Below, one piece after another: positions 1 through 12,157 of a stretch of 64,000 bases of DNA. The translations under genes and the position numbers were made by a program. The DNA is from Tanytarsus gracilentus (taxonomy: Eukaryota; Arthropoda; Insecta; Diptera; Chironomidae). The notes under the pieces are model-generated. The model did no database searches, was not told the DNA's origin, and saw nothing but the letters and a program-made list of their open reading frames with translations. The DNA is taken from the NCBI GenBank assembly GCA_038502055.1, contig JAXRKN010000044.1:8998501-9062500 (forward strand). Reading direction: 5' to 3'. Every line of letters begins with the position of its first letter. The first letter of the stretch is position 1.

Positions 1-3000
1 TGATGATAAGATTTCCAGCACAATTAAATGATTATATCGTTCTCTGAAGAAGTCACGACTCACAGCATGCATCTTTAACCCCCCCTTAATTTTATCGATT
101 TTTCTAGTTGAGATGATAAAGAACTTTCCTTACGAAAGCTGTTCACTATTTTTGCGTAATGTTTTCTATTTCTATGATAACATTTCATCTACACACACTC
201 ACTCATATTTATCTCATAACATTTAATATTGTCGTTTTTCGTGATTAATAAATTTAATAATTACTTTTTTGGACGTGACGGTAATTCTGGTGGATTAGCA
301 TCGAGCTCAAAAAAATTGATGCACGTTCAACATAATTACTTCATGTAATTGCATCACTCAGTATATAAAGTTTTGCAATAACGAGCTAATTTATAATTCA
401 ATTAGAGTTAGCTCGTTTTTGCAGAATTGCCATCTTTTTACATAATGATTTAAAAATTTAATAATTATTAAAATATTGCTGAATAAAAGACTGTAAATGA
501 ATTATGAATTATGATGATGAAAAAAATCACTGTTTCTAGTCATGTAGTGAATGCCATCACTTTTTACACGATTTTTTATAACAAATTTATTTTCTGTACT
601 AACTCTCGAGTCGTTTTTGTATGATATCTATGGTCCAAGTGAAGTGAAAACACACACATAACTTTTTATTAAGGAAGAAAAAAGAGATGACTATTATTAA
701 ATTTGTAACATTTAAAAACCATAAAAAAAAATTATGTGTCTGTGTAAAATGTTTTAAGAAAAAAATGATGATGAAAGCCAACACTATTAATTATTAACAC
801 ACAACCCAATTGACATATTAATGATATTTAAAGAGAAAAAAATTGTTAAATAAGAAAACTTTTCATTTTTTGAAGACGCCACGAAGTTAATTGAAAAGGA
901 AGCAAGAGCAAGATTTCTTCTTATCGAACGATGCATGAAAAGTCAAAAAAAATGAGAAATGAAAATTGCTTTAATAAAAAATTCACAACCAATTAAATAT
1001 GAAAAAAAAATCGAGTTGAATAGAAAGTAAGAGTAAAACCAATTTTTTTCGAGAATCTTGCAGCAAAATGAAACCAATTAAAATTTTTTTTCTAAGAATG
1101 GGATCAATTATCGATGAAACTGAAAAAAGAACACATTAAAAAATTAAATTATTACTATTGATAAGAAGAAAAAAAGAAAAGTGAATGAAGATTTTACTGT
1201 TTAAGAAAACTGCTTAAAATTTTCCAGCAAATCGCATATTTTTTCATAGAAATTAAGAGAAAAAAATGTTGAATTGAAGTTTTCCCGTTTGTTTTCATGT
1301 GAGATAAAAAATTAAAAATCATAAAAAAAGTGTTGAAAACTTTACCCAAAAAAAAAATTGAGTATTGTGAAGTTTTTATATTGTAACTTTAAGATGTTTG
1401 TGTTTCAACCCCCCAAACTATTTATTACCCCTCCTCTCCTTCGAACATTTCATCTCACCCCATAACCATTTGTCAAGTGAGTTTCCCTTTGGCCTCATAT
1501 CTATTCTATATATTATTCGCATTTAATTTATTACATTAAATAAAGATTAAGATGAGTGAAAATTTAGAGCTTTTTTCGAACGATAATTTTCACCACGAAA
1601 TAAAATATTGATCAGGAACTTTATGTTCCTTAGCTTCAATGAAAAAAAGTCTTATGACGATGAATAAAAAAAGAAAGCAAAAGTTGCCAGCACAGTTTTA
1701 ATTAAGCCATAAGCTTTCTTGTTTTAATTTCCCTTCATCATCATCATCAAGTAAGGACGTTTGAAAATTAAAATTTTTCCACAAACTCTTGGAGTAAAAA
1801 ATCCAAAATTTTGCTCAGTAAATTGGAAATTCAAATTTTTAAATGTCCTCACTCGACATCATCGTTATTTCCTCATGACACATCGTGGTTGGGTAAAAAT
1901 TTCGTTGATTGAATGTTTAATCGGTAAAAAATACCCAAGCAATGTTGATGAGAAGGAAGGAAAAATGAATAAAAAAACTTTTCCTTCCTTATCATTCTGT
2001 CAACCATCCAATCCCATGATTAAACTTTCTTTTCTCATCCACACTCATACTCTCTTGTTACATGGAGGAGATTTTTAAATAACAAACAAAAAGTTGCCTG
2101 AAAGGACTTTACTAGGGACTACAAGTTTATCACCATTTTTTATCGCCCTTCTTAACTACCATGAATTGATGAAAGTTTAACATGCACAAAGCTCACTCAT
2201 CCACATAAACACACACACACGCAAACATACTTTCATAAATATTCTGCAATAAAATATCTTTCAATCATTCCCCATCCTTTTTTCTTAGAACCATGTCAGC
2301 AACAATTACTTACGCCAATACCCTTTCGATTTTGTAGAGAGGGTTCAATGAAGTATGTTGAGAAATTGAGGTGAACAAATTTTGATCCTTTCGTAGAGAA
2401 AGAAGTAAGATTTTACGTAACTCAAACTTCAGTGAAGACCCTCAAGTTGCAAGCTCAATCTTGATTTAAAACCCACACACATACACCAATATTTAATCAA
2501 CCCCGTCACCCAATTCTTTGTAATGAACGAAAAAAAAAATTGAAAATTAATTCATGAAAAAAATATTTTAAGAGGGAAAACATCAAAATTATGCATTATG
2601 TGTTAATTATTCCGGAAAAAAAGTATTTTATATAGAATGCCACAGTGAGAATAAAGAAGAAAAAACATGATGTATTTTAATAATTAAATGTTATGAAGCA
2701 AGTGAAAGCAAAGTGGAAGAAAACATAATCCTAATCGTCATATTGTGTTAGTTGATGCCATTTGATAAGATGAAGTAAAAAGTTTCATTTTTTTGTATAC
2801 TCGAATTTTTTTATATACTGTGTACGTATAATATTATGTTTGCCAATTCTTTTATGACTCATTTTCTCTTCACTGTCATTCCTTAACATATTCATGCAAT
2901 AAAAACCAAGCGTATATGTTGTGTCTTTAATCTAAATCGAGGAGGTGAAAAAATTTAGCGGTAAAAAAAAATTTTAAAACCACTAATTTTTTTCAATTCT

Positions 3001-6000
3001 CAAATTTCTTTAAGTTTTATCTGTAGCTCATTTCTGCACCCCCTCATACTGTCACTAATTTTTGACATACACCCAAAAACGCCATTTTACCACTCATCTC
3101 TGTCGCTATTGTTTGCTTTATATATCCATTTTCTCTCTCTTATTTTTTTTTGTTGGTTCACTTTTTTTTTTCGAGAACTCTTCATATATATTCATTCAGT
3201 TTGAAGAAGGAAGTGAAGGAAAAATTTCTGTATGACAAAATAACAACAACAGAAAAAGGCCATAAATAAAAGATATTATCATAAAATAAAATACATTTGG
3301 CGTTTTTTTTCTCGTTCGTTCGTCAATCAATAAAGAAATATAAACTTTTTTTTTCGAGCCCCGATTTTTTTTATTGTGCCACACACCGGAAGGTTGAAAA
3401 TTTTTTGATCGCTTGTTCGACAAAACTCAACAATTTTATTGGTATTTCTCGCATCACCGAACGTGTCACTCTGCCCTCTCGCTCTCGCTCTCTGTGAGGC
3501 TTTAGATGATTTTGAAAGGCTTCGAATGTGACGTGTAGCAGGGTTAGGATAATCAAAGATTTATTCTGTGAGCTGCTCTCAGTAAATATATTAAAAAGGT
3601 CCACATTGATTTTCCCAGTGAACCCTTTGAGTGATGATTCTATAAAAATCCTCCAATTCGGCGACCAGCAGCAATAATAATTGAATATTTTTCTACGAAA
3701 ATCCAATTGTAATCCTCGATCTCAACCCCTGGATTGTTTATTTATTTTCCATCCTTTTTTTTCGAAACTGAATTTTTATTGAATTTGATGTGTGTGCATG
3801 AGAATTAATCTGATTCCAGGTGGTGGCAGAGGAAAGGTGAAATGTTTTACAACACGAAGAAAAAGGGTTACATTTGCAAAGCTTTTACAGGTCGAGAGTG
3901 AAGAATGGTCTATACCATTGTGTGATGAATGAACGAGAAAACTCCTTTAAGCTCCCACCACCTCTGTTGTCGTCGTCGTTCTTGTCCTCGCCGTATGTGC
4001 CATGCATGCCAGATAAAAGGAAAGAAAAGGTAACAAATCCTATTTACATTATGGACATTCTTCTTTTTTTTGTGCTGCGAGATAAAAGGATTCACGTCCA
4101 TCGATTGCAAAACTATAAATAAGCTTAAAAGAGGGGTAGCTTTTAAGGGTGCATGGGAAATGACGTTGATATTGAAAATTTCAACAGCAACATACGATGC
4201 GAAAAATGGTAAAGAGATTAAATTGCATCAGCACTCGAAAAGCTTATATGATGCTTTCCATGAAAGCCGAGGGATGGTAAAATGTTTAAAAATATTTTGA
4301 ATTAATTTCCACAATTTAAAATAAAAGCTTTTACAACTTTTTTAAAACAAAGTTTTTTTACAACTTTCAACCCCTTGATGAAATCACGTTGCTAGCCTGA
4401 TGATACCTGCTGCATCTGTGAATAAATACAATTTGCGTCATAGATCGCATTGCACTTAGTGATGATTGAAAATTTTGTGTGCGAACCCATACCATTTGCT
4501 GAATAAATAAAGGATTTTTTGTTCCTTGTCTCGTCTTCATCGAAGGAAGCTAGCATACACACGCATCCCATGAAAAAAAATGCAAACACACGTTTAACGA
4601 AGCTGTCAATCATCGAGAGCGGGGTAAAAAAGTGGAAGAATCAAACAAAAAGCTCAAATTTCACCAGTTCTATGAAGACTCTTTTTGTGTGTCCTCAAAT
4701 TGATTCTTTTGTCCATCAATGTATGTCGCACTACTTCATGTTGTTTTTTAATACTTTTTACCAAGAATTCTTCTTCTTCTAACTCTCTCTCTCAATGGTG
4801 CTGCCTTAAGTCGTATCGTATGTTCTCGCTTTAGCGAGTGAAAAGTTTTGCAGAAGAAATAACAAAGGAAATTAATTGAACACCGAGTAAAGAACAAAGA
4901 AATTGACGTCGTTGTACCTTAAGCTAGAGAAAGAGCTTTTTCCAAAAGGATTTTAATATCATTTAATCGGTTTAAATCACACAAAAACTGAGCAGAAATA
5001 GGAAAAAGCTTTTCCTGTTACTCTATTTGAAAAGTTTCCGTCTTTTATTTCCCACTAGTGCTTGCAACAAGAGAAAGTTGAGGGAAGTACTCGAGAAGCG
5101 GTGTGAAAGAAATAGTGCAATTTTCTTCTCGAAGCTCATGGCAATTCTCCAAAGTAGGGATTCTCCTCTTCATACTTCTAAACTTTCCTGCTCGAGTGAG
5201 TGAGTGAAGGGTTGAAGTGGCGTTATTTAGCAGGGAGTTTAATAAATGTGGGGTGGTTCTTGTGATGATTTTAGAGATCGTTTAGTGTTCTTCATCACTT
5301 TTATTAGTTTTAAAGTGTTTCGCCCCTGTGTCTGCTTATTTTATTGTTCAAATACCTTCTTAGCATCTGGGTGGGGATAAATTCTTCAATAAAGGAAACC
5401 CTTCCTCGATTAAGTTCATTGAAATGACATTATAGCTCTCACTCTCGAATAATAGACGACTTCGAAAGTGTTTTTGAGAGGATTTTCACATTTAAAAAGG
5501 GACCGTAAATTGCGTTTTAAATTATTTATGACCAATTTTGGGCGAAATTCCTTTTCATTATGTTTTCAGAGATATTTATCAAATCTCAGGGGGGATTTAT
5601 GGTAGCGACACCATCCATTAGATTGAATTTTCTCTTTGATGATGTCAAATGAAAAAAAAAGTCTGATTTAAGAGTGAAGACCCTTGAGGTTGTTCCATAT
5701 TTTCCTTATTTAACTGCCCGACAATTTAGAAACGACAGGAAATATCTTAAATCGTTTCTGAAGCACGCAGATCAAAAGAACTCAAAAATAAGAGACATAA
5801 GAGCATATTATAGCGCCATGGGCAATGTGAATAAGGAGATCAGCATTAAAATTTACCATAGATACATTTTTGAGGAAGAAAATAAAAAGATTTTTTAAAT
5901 ATTTTTATAAGATCAAAAGGAAGTAAACAGCTATGATTGATGCAAGGAATTTTTCGGTAAAGAAATTTTCGTTCAATGACTGAGAAAAAGAACATGAAAA

Positions 6001-8525
6001 ATATCATTTAAATATTCTCAAAGGCGAAAGTTTGTTTGGCAATTTTTGTATACTTTGCTGTTTTCTTCTTCTTTTAAAGGAAGTGAGAAGAAGACACGAA
6101 CAAATTTGAGTTTGAAAAGTCTTTGATAGAAGAGTCTGAGCTTTTTCTGGTGTTCAAAAGCTTTTTGAATGATTTTAATTTTATAGAATTTAAAAAAAAT
6201 TCAAATATTTTCGGTTAAATTTTTTTGTAACTAAATTAGAGATCAAAATTCCAATAAGCTCGAGCCTGTTGCACGTGTAAAACTCCTTTCTTCCGAAAGC
6301 TTATGAACGACAACGATGACGAGATATTTTGTGTAAAAATACAATTTGTTGCTACTTGCTGCTTGTTGTCAACTGCGATGTGGGTCGGTAACCGAAAAAA
6401 AATATTTCGATGGCAGAGAGCAGTAACACTTAATACTAAGGGAGGGTCATTCACAGTGATTGTACAGTGTTGATGAAATATGGAAAAATTATTCGGATTT
6501 TTTTTTCTCCATTTCAGGAAGTTCTTTTTCAGTCACTGCAAATTAACATCATCAAAATGAGTGTGTTCACTCGATGTTGTCATTTGGACTTTAACAACTT
6601 CGTAATTGTGTCAATTTTTTTTAGATGAAGCGAGAAATCGCATGCGAGTGGAAGTTAATCAAATTAAGGTAAAACTTCTTGATATACAAAGCGTACAAAT
6701 ATATTGCACACCTACGTAAGAGTCAGAGAGGAAACAAGAAATTCTTCTAGATAATCAAATGTGAAAAGTTTTCCCCAAAGAGAAGTAAAGAAGAAAAAGA
6801 ATATTTTCTTCTTCATTCTTACTTTTTCTTCGGAAACGATGCATCATTTCATCATCATCATGATATCTCATGCCAACAGAACATATCTGACTAAAAATAA
6901 AGTTGAAGCTTTTTTTGCTTGGTCAGGGGGATGAAAAATTTATGATTTTCCCTTTAGCAGGAGAAAATTTTCTCATTTTTTTAAGACAAATGAAGTTTTT
7001 CCTCGCTCATCATTTTCTGAAATGTCTACAAAAAAATGAAGTGTTACTAACTGAAAGTCTGGTTTAAAAATTGAAAATACGTTAAATTAATTTAAAGCTG
7101 CTCACAATTCAATTTGAAAAAGCGCATAAAACCCTTCAAGCACTAATCGATTATTTCATTTTCAATTTATCCAATTTGCTTCTCGCTATACATGTGAAAG
7201 AGCTACTTTTAGTTCTTTCCATCCTCTAAAGCGCATATTAAGTAAACAAAAGATGAAGCGAAATTATGCTTTCTGACGTAAGCTCCATTTTCATAGTGAG
7301 CTTCAGTGTTGCTGTTGAACAAACGAGCATTGAAAAACTTTTTTTATGCATCGTAGTTTTCGTAGCAGATTTTCCGTTCTCTCTTCCTCCTTCCTCACTC
7401 TCGCTCGCTTGCATGCGCTGCTTATGAAGTTCAAAAAGCGAGAACAAAAAAGTTTTCTCACTATTTTGATTCTTCACCGCTGATAAAAATGAATGATGCA
7501 AAAGTTGCAGGGGAAATTTTTCCTCTCTTTACTTACTGCTGCTCCGTGTTGATGCTGATGTTCATTTGGAATGGAATGTTATGAACAATATGGTGTTGGA
7601 AAAATGAAATGATAAGAACACGGAAAAAAAGGTTCACCCACAAAAAAAAGAATAAAACTATGCACGGTTAACACTTGATGATTCTCCATGGAGATAAAGG
7701 CGGTGTTATTAAAAAAGGATTTATTGTAGTGGAGGTGAGATGTTTTTAATTCTTTCTTTGTCATGAAAATGTTCTTTGAGGTTAGAAGCGCTTTTTGTCG
7801 TGGATTAGACAAAGGATTAGAGCTTAGGATGAAATGTTCCGAGGCTTTTTGAAAGGGGGGATTTATTACGTTTGAATCTCTTGAAATTTAGGAAAATTAC
7901 AAAAGTTTCTTTTTAAAAGAGGTTAAAAGAACTTGAAAATCTCTTGAATAAAAAATAAAGTTTTTTAATTTAAAATTTATTTATTAATTTCAACCCTGAA
8001 AATTTTCCCCCGATTTTTTGATTGATTTTTTAAATATTTGATCTCTCTCGCAGCGATATAAAGTATTTTTTTTGATTACCATTTTCCACTCAATTTTAAA
8101 TTCAAAAGCTTTCAACTTTTCATTTCATAATCAATTATTAAAAATTATTATTATTTTTTGCGCAGCATAACAATATCCGGTTGATATTCGGAAAACGCTA
8201 AAAGAGCGAAAAATTACTTGTAGCATCATCTATGTTTTAAAACAATGCCGATAAATTATTAATTAAAATAAAAGTGACTGATTTCGATAATGCATTCATG
8301 TTTTTAACAAAAAAAATATTCAGGAACAAGCGTATAGGCAGACATGCTGTTGTTGTTATGCACAATTCAAGAGGGAATATAAATTTTAATATCAATATGT
8401 GTATTAAAATTGAATGGATAAAAAAACTCGATTATCAATTCGCGCATAATGTTTCGGATACATCCGGGGAACAAAAGTATGTTGAAAGAGTTGTTCATAA
8501 TAGCTCATCAATTATGGAATAAAAT
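1..8525. other. Gene-poor AT-rich non-coding stretch
   Basis: I see no supportable gene here. Open frames on both strands are short, mostly lack an ATG start, and have the Phe/Ile/Asn/Lys/Ser-rich make-up expected from random AT-rich DNA. The stretch is dominated by A and T runs and by short simple repeats, for example a (TCA)5 run at 1735-1749 and an (AC)n run around 2209-2220. It could be intergenic, or part of a very long intron of a gene outside the window; the sequence alone does not decide between these. One perfect hairpin is listed separately. Confidence 0.7.
380..417. repeat. Perfect 10-bp inverted repeat (hairpin)
   Basis: The arms AACGAGCTAA (380-389) and TTAGCTCGTT (408-417) are exact reverse complements, separated by an 18-nt AT-rich loop and followed by a run of T. 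No A/B boxes or tRNA-like cloverleaf are visible, so no RNA gene is claimed. Confidence 0.6.
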
Positions 8526-9034
8526 ATTAAAAAAATTTTAAAACCACTTCTATTATATTGAAAAGTATAAAATAAAATAAAATAGTATAAAGATGATTTT
8601 TTTTTTCTTAGTATAAAAAAATTTTATTTATTTGGTATGTGAGATATTTTAAACATGCGAGTGATGTAATATTGAATGGAAAAAAATAAAAAAAAATAAA
8701 AAGGGGGGCGGTATATTTTTGTGTGTTGTTGTAAGTGTTTATTTTTTAAGATATATTTTTTAATTGTTAATTTGGTGTGTTTAATTATTTAAACCGCCCC
8801 CACTTCTTTTTTTTTTTATTTATTGCCTGTTTACATTACATTCAAGTATTACATGCACTCGCATGTTTAAAATCTCTCACGATACAGCCAATAATATCAA
8901 TTGCGAATTTTGTTTGGATGTACATCAATGGGTAAACAAAAGTATATTGAAATATCGTCTTTATACTGATTTTATTTTATTTTTCTTTTCCGTGGGAATG
9001 TACTAAGTAGAAGTGGGTTTTAAAATTTTTTTTA
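8526..9034. mobile_element. Diverged foldback (MITE-like) element
   Basis: Two arms of about 180 and 240 nt are imperfect reverse complements around a loop of roughly 85 nt (about 8711-8795). Matching blocks, in order, are: the outer TTTTAAAACCACTTCTA near 8535-8552 with its complement TAGAAGTGGGTTTTAAAA at about 9007-9024; AGTATAAAGATGAT with its complement near 8955-8968; TTTTAAACATGCGAGTG at about 8647-8663 with CACTCGCATGTTTAAAA at 8857-8873; and GGGGGCGG at about 8704 with CCGCCCCC near 8794. The right arm carries extra sequence of about 60 nt. Similarity continues for around 12 nt beyond the ends (AATAAAATA type), so the exact ends and any target-site duplication are unclear. There is no internal coding capacity. 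Long terminal inverted repeats with a short non-coding centre fit a non-autonomous foldback or MITE relic; a hairpin-RNA locus is the alternative. Confidence 0.72.
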
Positions 9035-9321
9035 ACTATTTTATTTAATACTTTTTCCTGTTCAAACTTTTAACATATAAATGGTTTAAATTTTCTTTAG
9101 TTTGTTTGGTCCATTTAATTTTCTGATTTGTTTTTGTTTACATTTTATTAATTTTTTTAATAAGTCCCTCGATCAAGATTCAAATTCTAATATGCCGTTT
9201 TGAACTTTTTATTGACCGTTTATGTTTGCTAAATTTTATTAACTTTAAACTATGAACTATTTGTCTTTTTCAGTAAATCTGTTATCTATTTTATTTTTAT
9301 TTTAAACATGTTTTTATTTAT

Positions 9322-9835
9322 TTATCCAAGGTGAAGATGGACGTGTTTTTGTTTTTGTCCCGAATTGAAAGCGATCTCGTTTATTGCCATGTCCTTATCT
9401 TCGTCCACGCATTCCTTTTCCTTCTCGTCAACGAACTGATTCCTCTCGATTTCCGTCTCATTTGTTTTCTTGTTGTTTCTCTGTCTTGTCATTTCCGTGC
9501 TAGAAATTAAATGTGTAAAAGATCTTTATTTTTTTCGTTCAACTTTTACCTCACCTTTCGATTGAGTTCATCAATCGCCATCTCCATGTCAAGGAATTTG
9601 TGGAGTTCTCTTGTTGCGTTCTATGTTAGAATTGCGTATTGCATTGTCCAAATCTTTGCTGTGAGGTTACTTTGATTCACTCGTCGTGCCATTCTGTGTT
9701 TTTGATTATTGTCTTGCCTTCGTCTTCGAGCTTGTTGATCGTGTCAATTATTTTCTGTAAATTTCCTTGTTCCTCAATGAATTTAAATTCATTTCCATCA
9801 GCTTCTGAATAGTGTCCGTTTGCTTGTTTTAATAT
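9322..9835 (-). pseudogene. Broken reading frame with charged coiled-coil character
   Basis: Read on the minus strand, this block is far richer in Glu, Lys, Asp, Asn and Gln codons than its surroundings. A first part (9835 down to about 9670) reads through segments such as EEQGNLQKIIDTINKLEDEG and then meets a stop. After a shift of frame it goes on as DNAIRNSNIERNK, and after another shift as KFLDMEMAIDELNRK, which ends at a donor-like GTGAGG at 9554. An acceptor-like TTTCTAG precedes a further segment at 9499. That segment stays open for nearly 60 codons in one frame (with QFVDEKEKECVDEDKD) to a TAA at 9322-9324; in the frame that the splice would give, it stops much sooner. At least two frame breaks argue for a decayed gene or transposon ORF rather than a live one. 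The family is not recognised. It lies about 290 nt beyond the foldback element, so the two may be parts of one older insertion. Confidence 0.42.
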
Positions 9836-10046
9836 CTGAAATTTTAAAATATCTATTTAATTTAAAATTTTTGTTTAATTTATTTTGTTTTCTGTATATT
9901 TGTGATTCATTTGATGTGAATTAAATGTGGTTTGATGAATTAAAATTTTAAATTTTTTTTTCTCAAAGTTTTGTATTTTCGAAGGGTTTTTATCGAAACT
10001 GAGTAATTAATTTAAAGTTTAAAAAATTTTCTACCGTTACTTTTTA

Positions 10047-10089
10047 CACAGCTGATCTCGCTCCGCTTCGCTACGCGACATCAGCTGTG
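10047..10089. repeat. GC-rich 10-bp inverted repeat
   Basis: CACAGCTGAT (10047-10056) and ATCAGCTGTG (10080-10089) are perfect reverse complements around a 23-nt loop rich in CG dinucleotides (CGCTCCGCTTCGCTACGCG). This patch of about 45 nt is strikingly GC-rich against its AT-rich background. It could be the terminal hairpin of a mobile element; no Helitron-type CTRR end follows it. Confidence 0.6.
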
Positions 10090-10650
10090 CATGACGCACA
10101 GCCGTAAACTCTTCAATGCTCGAGATGAAATTAGTTTTAGGGTATATTATAGAAGTGGGAAGAAGTATGGAACAAAAAAAAGTGCACTGAATTTCAAAGA
10201 GAGACTCAAATTGCTCGTCCCTGAAAAGAGTTTCGAACAACGATTTATGAAAAAATTGAATGTAGTAAAAATTTCCGTTCGGAAAGCCTCTGTTGTGTGC
10301 TGAGGATTAATATATTCATAAAAATTATGCTCTCAAGCTTTTAAAATATTTTTTTCCGATTTCGGTCAGGGTGGATTTCCGGAGAATCCATTATCAATGT
10401 CATGCGATTAAATGAACCTCACACTTCATCCGACCACAAAATCAGAGACTAAATGATTTCGAAAAAATAATGAAAAAGTTCTTAAAAATCCATTAAGCTC
10501 TAAACGGCAGCCAGTGAAACATAAAAATTGTAAATAAATTACTTTTCTTCACACTATAAAAGAGAGAACAATGGAAGAATCCTGAACTTTGCGCGCAGCC
10601 ATTTGTTGAATATATGAATAATGAATTAGCTAATTGGAAATTATAATAAA

Positions 10651-10670
10651 AAGCCTATGCTCGTAGGCTT
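10651..10670. repeat. Short hairpin, 7-bp stem
   Basis: AAGCCTA and TAGGCTT are exact reverse complements around the 6-nt loop TGCTCG. It is too short to assign a function and may be due to chance. Confidence 0.4.
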
Positions 10671-12140
10671 ATGGACTTTGATGTTGGAAGAGAGCGTAGA
10701 GGGAGAACATGAAAGCATTTATCACGCTTTTGACGTTGATGCTTAATAGTCTTCAATTGATATTTATGAGCTGGAAAGATTTTTTCGGTACCAAAGGTGA
10801 TTAAGAATTTTCAAAGAAACACCCACATCTGAAAACAGGGTTGTGAAGCGTGCCATTATAAACCGAGCTATAAATTTTTTCCTGCAAGCGAAAATTCTTA
10901 AAAGTGTAAATATAAAGTTTATAAATATTTTATTAAAGGTGCAGCAACGAAAAACTTTTAACTACCATGAGTATTTTTTTCGAGATAATTTTAAGTACCT
11001 TTTCCCTCATATTGGAGAAGACGTAGAAAATTTTCTGATCTACTTCTTAATTTCCACATTCTGCTCATTATTAGTGTACTTTTTATCTCGCTTCTTCATA
11101 TTCCCTCTCTTTTATCATCAACAGCAGAAAACCTTTAAAAAGTTTTCTTAATGAAGTTTTCATCACAAAAAAACTTTCTTTTTCGTTCACCAAGAACTGA
11201 CATTATCATCGTCTTCCCTAGGAATTAATTTGTTCTCTCGCCTCATGTTGCAGGAAAGGTTAAATTTGAGATTTCTCAAACAATACCCAAACACGATGAC
11301 GTTTAGACTTTTTGGAATGCCGAAAAAACTTTTTGATTTTTGTTGAAAATTCCAAATTTTCATTTTGTGTAATTTCCTGTGAATTTAATCAACACAAATC
11401 ATCCACCTGACTGGATGTTAGCTTCAATTTCTCATGAAATTTGTTTGCCTTCAAGTTTGGTTTACATCACAAACAAAGCACCGAAAGCTTCTCCCAAATT
11501 TTACTCTGTCTCTCTCAACCCCAGAAATTTAATTTCCTCTTCTATTTGATTTATACAATGGAAAGGTAATGCGAATTGGATTATCCTGAAAACCATATTA
11601 ATGTGTCTTTAATTTGCTGTAGAGGGGTAATGAAGGAGATTTTGTTTGGATGCAAATTTCTAATGTAGAGTTTATGGCTTTTGTTGTACTATTTCTGTGA
11701 GATTTTATGGTTGTTGTTGAAGCAGAACTGAGGTTAAGTTTAAAGATGATTTATCGAGAGCTTTGGATATTTTTGTGGATTAAATAAATTTGAGGTTATT
11801 TCCTGGATTTAATCCAAAGGTAATCAATTATTGAAAAATTCCTCTCACTTAACTTTTCGTTAATGATTCCAGGAATTTATGCGTTGATATTTCGAGAATA
11901 TTTTCCACCCCAAAAAGCTAATTTAAAAAGTTTGTAATAAAATTAATAAATTCCCCCGAAAAGAATCTCTTTTGATTTCGCAAGCGGAATAACCTCAAAT
12001 ACTTTTTTTTATTCCTTTAGGATATTTATTTTGGTTGAAGATATTATAAAGTCATACAATCCCCTTCCAGTTCGTCAGAATGATTCTATTTCACTTCATC
12101 CTGAGCGCGTCGGGAATGTAATAAAAGAAATTCTTTATCT

Positions 12141-12157
12141 TTCTTCTTCTTCTTCTT
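12141..12157. repeat. (TTC)n microsatellite
   Basis: A short trinucleotide run, one of many simple repeats in the gene-poor part of the window. Confidence 0.8.

Noticed and set aside
3371..3706. 111-codon minus-strand open frame
   Set aside because: It contains a low-complexity REREREG segment from a CT-rich repeat, has no ATG start at its opening and no recognisable domain.
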